A DNA stretch of 64,000 nt from Pseudoflavonifractor phocaeensis (GTDB lineage Bacteria; Bacillota; Clostridia; Oscillospirales; Oscillospiraceae), in contig NZ_JADYUM010000004.1 in NCBI RefSeq assembly GCF_021531815.1, positions 1 to 64,000 of the forward strand, written 5' to 3'. The translations under genes and the position numbers were made by a program. Every line of letters starts with the position of its first letter. The stretch's first letter is position 1. Positions 58,552 to 64,000 of the stretch are shown in pieces. The notes below the pieces were generated by a model. It was not told where the DNA came from, did no database searches, and saw only the letters and a program-made list of their open reading frames with translations.

Positions 58552-59562
58552 ATGTTCGGCGAAATGAAATACTACTATCAGTTTATTGAAGGGGCAATCC
58601 TTGGTTCTGTCGTAGGTGATGCACTGGGAGTACCTGGTGAGTTCATGAGCAGGGAAGAGTTGATGGAGGCACCGATTACCGATATGATTGGTGGTGGTGC
58701 GCATGAGCAGCTTCCTGGCACCTGGTCCGATGACACCAGCATGACGCTTTGCACAATTGACTCTATCATTGAGAAGGGCATCGATTACGATGACCAGATG
58801 TACCGGTTTGCCGACTGGCTTTGGAATTCATCAAATACAGCTCGCGATGAAGTCTTTGACGTAGGTGGTGCCACAAAACATGCAATCTTCCGTTATATGA
58901 AGAAGACACCGGCGTTGGAATGCGGAGAGCTGGCAGAGAATACCTGCGGTAACGGATCACTCATGCGGATCATGCCGACTGCTTTGTATCTGGTTGGTCA
59001 ATACGGCAACTGGGCGCTGGATGATAGAACAGCAGATATTATTCACAACACATCCAAATGTACGCATGCCCATGTTCGCTGTCAGATGGCCTGCGGAATC
59101 TTTTGCTCGGTTGTATTCCAAATGACCTGTGGAGGAGACCTCCATAATGCAGCGATGGGGGGCATTATTTCCGGCCTTAAATACTATCGAAACAGACCGG
59201 AATTCGCTACTGTTTATCCTGAGTTTGAGTCTCTAGCTAAGGTAGATAAGTGGTCTGAATCTGAGGTTGAAAGCACAGGATTTGTGCTCCACACACTGCA
59301 GGCCGCACTTTGGTGTTTGCTTACGACATCTGATTATACTGAGTGCGTCCTAAAAGCGGTCAATCTTGGCAGGGATACAGACACAACAGCTGCGGTTGCA
59401 GGCGCTCTGGCCGGACTTTGGTACGGCGAACGTCAGATCCCGAGAGATTGGGCTGAGAAGACAGCGAAATATGATGAGATTAAGCAGCTGGCAAAGACAT
59501 TCTATTTTGCCTGTCTTAAGAACTCTAAAACGGGTAGGACAGCAAGTGAGTATATCCCGTAA
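58552..59562 (+). CDS. ADP-ribosylglycohydrolase
   Basis: The 336-residue protein belongs to the DraG/ARH family, which removes ADP-ribose from proteins or nucleic acids. Metal-binding motifs are present: GDALGVPGEF, WSDDTSM (near residue 64), CGNGSLMRIMP and NLGRDTDTTAAVAGALAG. Its length is normal. It follows the ATPase gene by 22 nt. A macro-domain gene, another ADP-ribose-linked activity, is encoded at 63605 in the same run of genes. Confidence 0.92.
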   Translation: MFGEMKYYYQFIEGAILGSVVGDALGVPGEFMSREELMEAPITDMIGGGAHEQLPGTWSDDTSMTLCTIDSIIEKGIDYDDQMYRFADWLWNSSNTARDEVFDVGGATKHAIFRYMKKTPALECGELAENTCGNGSLMRIMPTALYLVGQYGNWALDDRTADIIHNTSKCTHAHVRCQMACGIFCSVVFQMTCGGDLHNAAMGGIISGLKYYRNRPEFATVYPEFESLAKVDKWSESEVESTGFVLHTLQAALWCLLTTSDYTECVLKAVNLGRDTDTTAAVAGALAGLWYGERQIPRDWAEKTAKYDEIKQLAKTFYFACLKNSKTGRTASEYIP

Positions 59563-59660
59563 CCCTTGCAAGTGAGCATGTACAGCTCTTGAGAATTTTC
59601 CTGGATAAGAGTACAATTAAGTCGAAAACAATGCGCGTTTGCGCCGAAAGGACTGCCCTT

Positions 59661-61381
59661 ATGAGCATGTATGAATCTGAAATCAGATTGGAGACAAAAC
59701 TGGTTGGATCCATTGAAGGTAATTTCTTTGTGCCTTCCTACCAGCGTGGCTATCGTTGGGGTGCGGATGAGGTCACCAGACTTCTGGATGACATTTACAC
59801 CAATGGACCTAAAAGCTACTGTCTGCAGCCGGTTGTAGTCAGAAAACAGGGCGACAGCTATGAGCTGATTGACGGCCAACAGCGTTTGACTACGCTGTAT
59901 TTGATTTACAAGTACATGCACATCTCCAGTTCTGGCTTTCTGGATGAGCCTAAGTTTACCCTACGCTATGAGACTCGAGAGAAGTCAGAGGAGTTTTTGA
60001 AGTCCATAGACCTAAGCCAGAAAGAAGATAATATCGACTTCTGGTTTATCTGCAATGCTTATGAGACGATTGCTTCTTGGTTCGCGACGAAGGACAAGAA
60101 ATCTACACTCACCAATATCAACACCTATTTTGACGAAAAGGTGAAGATCATCTGGTATGAGGTGGATGAGTCAGAGGATGCTATCGCTCTATTTGCACGA
60201 TTGAACATCGGAAAATTCCACTGACCAGTGCTGAACTGGTAAAGGCCATGTTCCTAAGTCAGAGTGGTAATGCTGCCATGACGCGAGAGAAGCAAGAAGA
60301 GATCTCTCTGCAGTGGGATACCATCGAGAAAGAACTGCATAACGATTCTCTCTGGTACTTCCTTACTAACAGCATCAAAACTGCATATCAGACGCGCATT
60401 GACCTGATCCTGGATCTGATTTCCGAGAAGCAGGCAGATAGCAAAGAGAAGTACTATACTTTCTTCTACTTTGATGCCAGGAAGAAGGAAGAGGATATGA
60501 ATGAGATCTGGAGATCCATCCAGCATACCTTCCTCATCCTGAAGGACTGGTACGAGAACCACGAGCTCTATCATAAAATCGGCTATCTGATCGCTTCCGG
60601 AAAAGTAACGCTTCAGACCATATATAACCTGTCCAAGGATAAAAAGAAGAGCGAGTTCACCGTTGCCCTGGATGCTCTCATCCGCGAGTCTATTGCAATC
60701 AAGTCCAACTATGGCGACTTGAGTTATGAGAATAGCGATGATTACGATCGAATCAGCAGACTTCTGCTCCTGTTTAACGTGGAGTCCGTCCGTCAAATTG
60801 ATGGACATTCTCAGCGGTTCCCATTTGATCGGTTCAAGTACCAGGGAACTGGTAAGGTAGCCTGGAGCTTGGAGCATATTCATGCTCAGAACTCTGAGGG
60901 TATGCGGAAGCAGGAACAGTGGAAGAAGTGGCTGGAACTCCATATTCCCTCTGTACAGGCATTGAACGTTGGGGAAGAGGCACTGATTGCTGAGATGCAG
61001 GCAGCCATTGATAAGGATGGTCTGGAGCGTCAGGAGTTTGAGCGGCTGGAGGAGCGTGTGATTGACCTGCTCTCTGCAGAAGGCAATACTGAGTATTTGC
61101 ATTCGATTGCCAACCTCGCACTTCTGAATACCAGCGACAATGCTGCATTGAACAACTCTACGTTTGATGTTAAGCGAAATGAAATCGTGGAGATGGACAA
61201 GAGAGGCCAGTATATCCCGTTCTGCACCAAGATGGTGTTTCTCAAGTACTATACGCCCTCTGCCAAGAACCAGCTGCACTTCTGGGGACAGGCAGACCGG
61301 ATTGCTTACGTAGGCTATATCAACGAGGTTCTGAAGGAGTACCTTGCTGAACCGATCTCTGTGGAAAAGGAGGATGAATAA
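59661..61381 (+). pseudogene. DUF262/DUF1524 (GmrSD-type) protein, frameshifted
   Basis: Two frames together encode one GmrSD-like protein of about 573 residues. The first (59661-60224) has the DUF262 core: VPSYQRGYRWGADEVTRLLD and LIDGQQRLTTLYLIYKYM. It goes out of frame at GGAAAATTCC (60210-60219), where one missing base gives a stop (LNIGKFH). The other frame continues LNIGKIPLTSAELVKAMFLS and includes the DUF1524 HNH-like motif SLEHIHAQN. GmrSD enzymes restrict modified phage DNA. The ATG at 59661 follows AAAGGA. A mutation, sequencing error or phase-variable A-run could explain the break. Confidence 0.8.
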
Positions 61382-63579
61382 TGGGTACCGCACTGCACAC
61401 TTTCATTGATATCTTTTCCGCAGCATTCCCGGTTGAAGAGGAGAATGTAACCGTCCAGAAGATTGTGATTCCTATCATCCAGCGTGACTATGCGCAGGGC
61501 CGGAAAGACACTGATGTAGCTCGTATTCGTGATCGCTTCCTCAATTCCCTGCGAGCAGCCGTGACCGAGGCACCCATTACGTTGGACTTTGTTTATGGAG
61601 ATATCGACAGTAATGGCGTTATGACGCCGCTGGATGGCCAGCAGCGCCTGACAACCCTGTTCCTGCTCCATTGGTATGCAGCGAAGAGGGGAGAGGTGGC
61701 AGAGGAAGAATATGCCTTCTTGAATAATTTCAGCTATGAAACCAGGTACAGCGCTCGCGATTTCTGTGATTGTCTGATTCGCAAGTATACCCCGTCCTTT
61801 ACCCAGCAGATCTCCGAAGAGATTGTTGATCAGGCGTGGTTCCCTCTGGATTGGGAGAAGGATCCCACCATCAGCTCCATGCTGGTTATGCTGGATGCTA
61901 TTGATGCCAAGTTCTCCGATGTCCCTGACACTTGGAGTAAATTGAAGGATGGCGCAATTTCGTTCTATTTCCTGCCTATTAAGGACATGGGCCTGACGGA
62001 TGAGCTCTATATCAAGATGAACTCCCGTGGTAAGCCGCTGACCCAGTTCGAGCATTTTAAGGCCGAGCTAGAGCACTCTCTGCGTTTGGTGGATGAAGCT
62101 ACCGCAAAGCGTATCCTCCGTAAGATCGACATCGATTGGACCGATATGCTCTGGTTCTACCGTGGTGAGGATAACATCATTGACGATGAGTTCCTCCGTT
62201 ACTTCCGCTTTGTTTGTGACATTATCTGCTATCAGGCAGGCGGCACCACGCAGGGTAAGAGCGATAATGAGTTCGACCTGCTGAAGGAGTACTTCTCTCC
62301 GGAAGCTGAGAACGTAATGCTGAACATCACAAAGCTGGAGTCCTATTTCGATTGCTGGTGCTCCTTGGGAGATGTGACTCCCACCGATTTTCTGCTGAAG
62401 TTTATTTCCTATGAACATGAGGCAGGGAAGATCCAGATTGAGACCCGTTATGCTTTGGATATCTTTGAGGACTGTCTGCGTACATATGCCGACATTGCTG
62501 GTAACGGCAACAGAAGTTTCCCCTTAGGCCGCATCATTCTGCTCTTCGCTTTTGTGACCTATCTGGAGCACCGCACTGATGTATCTGAAACTGACTTTGC
62601 CCGGAGACTGAGAATCGTTAATAACCTGATCCAGAACTCCGAGGACGAAATCAGTGACAGTGAACGTCGTACCAGTGGTAACCGTATGCCCACCATTCTG
62701 CGTCAGGTCGAGGAAATCATCCTGACCGGTGTGGTGGATGCAGCATTTGAAAAGTCCATGAATCCGAGTCAGCTGCAGGAAGAGGCAGAGAAGATTGTCT
62801 GGTTGGAAGAGCATCCTGAGTATGCGGAAGATCTATTTGCTCTCGAGGACCATGAGCTGCTGCAGGGTCAGATCGGCATTGTTGGACTGGAGAATCCGGA
62901 ACAGTTTGTCCGGTTTGGCAGACTGTTTGATTGCGATTGGGATAAGATCGATTGTGCCCTTATGTCCATCGGATTCTACGGTCAGAAAGAGCGTAATGGT
63001 TGGCGTTACCAGCTGGGCACCTCGTCCAGAAGAAATACCAAGGCCTGGAGAGCCCTGTTCCATAGAAGCCGTAACAATTCCGGTTTCGATGAAACTAAGC
63101 GCATCTTGAAGGAACTGCTGGCCAGCAAAGAAGACTTCTCTGATGAGTACCTTGACTTCATTAAAGAAGCTTTCATTAAGGGTTGCGAACAAGACAAGCT
63201 GTATCCGTGGCGCTATTACTATGTGAAGTACGATTTCTTCCGGCCCGGCAGTTATGGCAAGTACAGCTGGGATAGCGTTGAAGAGACTCCGTATCTGTTC
63301 TCTGTCATGATGACGGAAACCAAATGGTCTGAGAACACCTATCAGCCGTTCCTGCGTGCAATTGATGAGTCCAGACTCTCTCGTGATGAAATGGGTCAGT
63401 ATCTACTCTGTGGCGACAAGTATATGGAAGCCCTGAATGATGGATATTCCATCTGCGATATGGCCAGAGAAGAGGAAGAAGATGCGGAGATCTACCGTAT
63501 TACTGTCACTCAGAATGAGGATGGCATTGATAAGGAAAACCGCATTGAGAAGATGATGAAGATCTATCCCAATATCTAA
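61381..63579 (+). CDS. DUF262 (GmrS-type) protein
   Basis: The 732-residue protein has an N-terminal DUF262 domain (IVIPIIQRDYAQGRKDTD, LDGQQRLTTLFLLHWYAAKR), a QxEHFKAELE-like block (KPLTQFEHFKAELEH), and a long helical C-terminal region without a clear HNH motif. Its ATG overlaps the last base of the preceding DUF262 gene, so the two were evolved as a coupled pair. GmrS-like domains hydrolyse nucleotides and guide the nuclease part. This gene appears intact, unlike its neighbour. Confidence 0.85.
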   Translation: MGTALHTFIDIFSAAFPVEEENVTVQKIVIPIIQRDYAQGRKDTDVARIRDRFLNSLRAAVTEAPITLDFVYGDIDSNGVMTPLDGQQRLTTLFLLHWYAAKRGEVAEEEYAFLNNFSYETRYSARDFCDCLIRKYTPSFTQQISEEIVDQAWFPLDWEKDPTISSMLVMLDAIDAKFSDVPDTWSKLKDGAISFYFLPIKDMGLTDELYIKMNSRGKPLTQFEHFKAELEHSLRLVDEATAKRILRKIDIDWTDMLWFYRGEDNIIDDEFLRYFRFVCDIICYQAGGTTQGKSDNEFDLLKEYFSPEAENVMLNITKLESYFDCWCSLGDVTPTDFLLKFISYEHEAGKIQIETRYALDIFEDCLRTYADIAGNGNRSFPLGRIILLFAFVTYLEHRTDVSETDFARRLRIVNNLIQNSEDEISDSERRTSGNRMPTILRQVEEIILTGVVDAAFEKSMNPSQLQEEAEKIVWLEEHPEYAEDLFALEDHELLQGQIGIVGLENPEQFVRFGRLFDCDWDKIDCALMSIGFYGQKERNGWRYQLGTSSRRNTKAWRALFHRSRNNSGFDETKRILKELLASKEDFSDEYLDFIKEAFIKGCEQDKLYPWRYYYVKYDFFRPGSYGKYSWDSVEETPYLFSVMMTETKWSENTYQPFLRAIDESRLSRDEMGQYLLCGDKYMEALNDGYSICDMAREEEEDAEIYRITVTQNEDGIDKENRIEKMMKIYPNI

Positions 63580-63604
63580 ATCAAGTTTGACGGGAGGCGA
63601 AAAT

Positions 63605-64000
63605 ATGCCATTTGAAATCGTTCGAAACGACATAGTGAATATGCATGTTGACGCCATTGTCAATACTGCGAACCCAAAGCCGATTATTGGTTACGGCGTC
63701 GATGCAGGCGTACATAAAAAGGCAGGTCCGGAGCTTCTTGCTGCACGAGAGCAAGTTGGAAGGATTGGTGTCGGGGAAGTTGCTGTCACACCCGGCTTTG
63801 AACTGGACGCCAAGTATGTACTCCATGCAGTTGGTCCCATTTGGCAGGGCGGTAAACATGGTGAAGAGCAGCTGCTTCGGCAGTGCTATGATAAGGCGCT
63901 GCAGGCAGCTCTCGATCAACAGTGTGAGTCAATTGCATTTCCTTTACTCTCTGCAGGAAATCATGGATTTCCCAAGCCATTGGCTCTGCAGATCGCTATT
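63605..64000 (+). CDS. Macro-domain protein, cut by window end
   Basis: The first 132 residues are a macro domain: VNTANPKPIIGYGVDAGVHK, YVLHAVGPIW and IAFPLLSAGNHGFP, the ADP-ribose-binding loops. Macro domains remove or read ADP-ribose. GGGAGGCG precedes the ATG. The gene follows the DUF262 pair by 25 nt and is likely in the same operon as the ADP-ribosylglycohydrolase. The rest lies beyond the window. Confidence 0.88.
   Translation, partial: MPFEIVRNDIVNMHVDAIVNTANPKPIIGYGVDAGVHKKAGPELLAAREQVGRIGVGEVAVTPGFELDAKYVLHAVGPIWQGGKHGEEQLLRQCYDKALQAALDQQCESIAFPLLSAGNHGFPKPLALQIAI

Larger units (their letters stand above)
2862..64000. mobile_element. ICE-like element in spoIIIAC, right end not seen
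   Basis: The element begins where spoIIIAC loses homology (about 2860-2866) and is still running at the window end. It carries a large serine recombinase near the left end, type IV secretion genes (pilin-like, VirB6-like, VirB4 remnant, VirD4), ParB-like proteins, SSB, a sortase with its adhesin, several regulators and a probable defence cargo. No relaxase, lysozyme-like VirB1 protein or complete VirB4 is visible, so self-transfer is doubtful unless those genes lie further right. The exact boundary depends on the recombinase core, which I cannot fix from one end. Confidence 0.85.

Noticed and set aside
60200-60260. Programmed -1 frameshift to join the two DUF262 frames
   Set aside because: The site lacks an X-XXY-YYZ slippery heptamer in the right frame and an obvious downstream stem; a simple base loss is more likely.

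Overview
The window joins two kinds of DNA. Bases 1 to about 2862 are visibly GC-rich chromosome of an endospore-forming Clostridia: spoVAD on the minus strand, then spoIIIAA, spoIIIAB and the first 41 codons of spoIIIAC on the plus strand. The protein sequences and high GC suggest an Oscillospiraceae-type gut bacterium (inference; no rRNA is present). At about 2862 spoIIIAC is cut by a more AT-rich element that runs to the end of the window, at least 61 kb. The right end, and the rest of spoIIIAC, are not seen.

The element looks like an integrative and conjugative element (ICE) carried by a large serine recombinase. Left end (2.9-12.8 kb): short repeats at the junction, two divergent XRE regulators with a shared operator motif, an IreB-like protein, the recombinase, two stand-alone copies of its C-terminal domain, two ParB-like proteins, a degenerate resolvase-domain protein, a candidate structured RNA, and two proteins of possible replication or regulatory role. 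Transfer module (13.0-24.9 kb): pilin-like protein, VirB6-like proteins, a VirB4 ATPase that has lost its N-terminal half, DUF5697 and DUF6100 proteins, a replication-relaxation-like protein, the VirD4 coupling protein, an S1-domain protein, secreted proteins and a sortase. Surface module: a 1915-residue adhesin with 15 SpaA/Cna-B repeats that ends in LPKTGY.

The accessory region from 30.8 kb holds many small unknown genes. Three minus-strand operons (32.8, 37.1 and 39.7 kb) share a 42-nt promoter/operator motif, and one of them encodes a WYL-domain regulator, so they probably form one regulon. A plus-strand block (40.1-52.2 kb) has two sigma-like factors, SSB, and a MoxR AAA+ ATPase paired with a VWA/HENGH protein. 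The region 52.3-64.0 kb resembles a defence or stress island: an orphan CARF-nuclease (Card1/Can2-like) downstream of a radical-SAM-like DUF5131 protein, then a plus-strand operon with a secreted MBL hydrolase, an ABC-type ATPase, an ADP-ribosylglycohydrolase, two DUF262 (GmrSD-type) proteins, the first split by a frameshift, and a macro-domain protein cut by the window end.

The most notable points are the interruption of an essential sporulation gene (possible developmental excision, as for skin), the recombinase with free copies of its own C-terminal domain, the WYL-linked 42-nt regulon, the structured RNA at 10.84-11.03 kb, the orphan CARF nuclease operon, and the sortase substrate without a membrane tail. 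All functions are read from sequence motifs and family memory; no database search was run.
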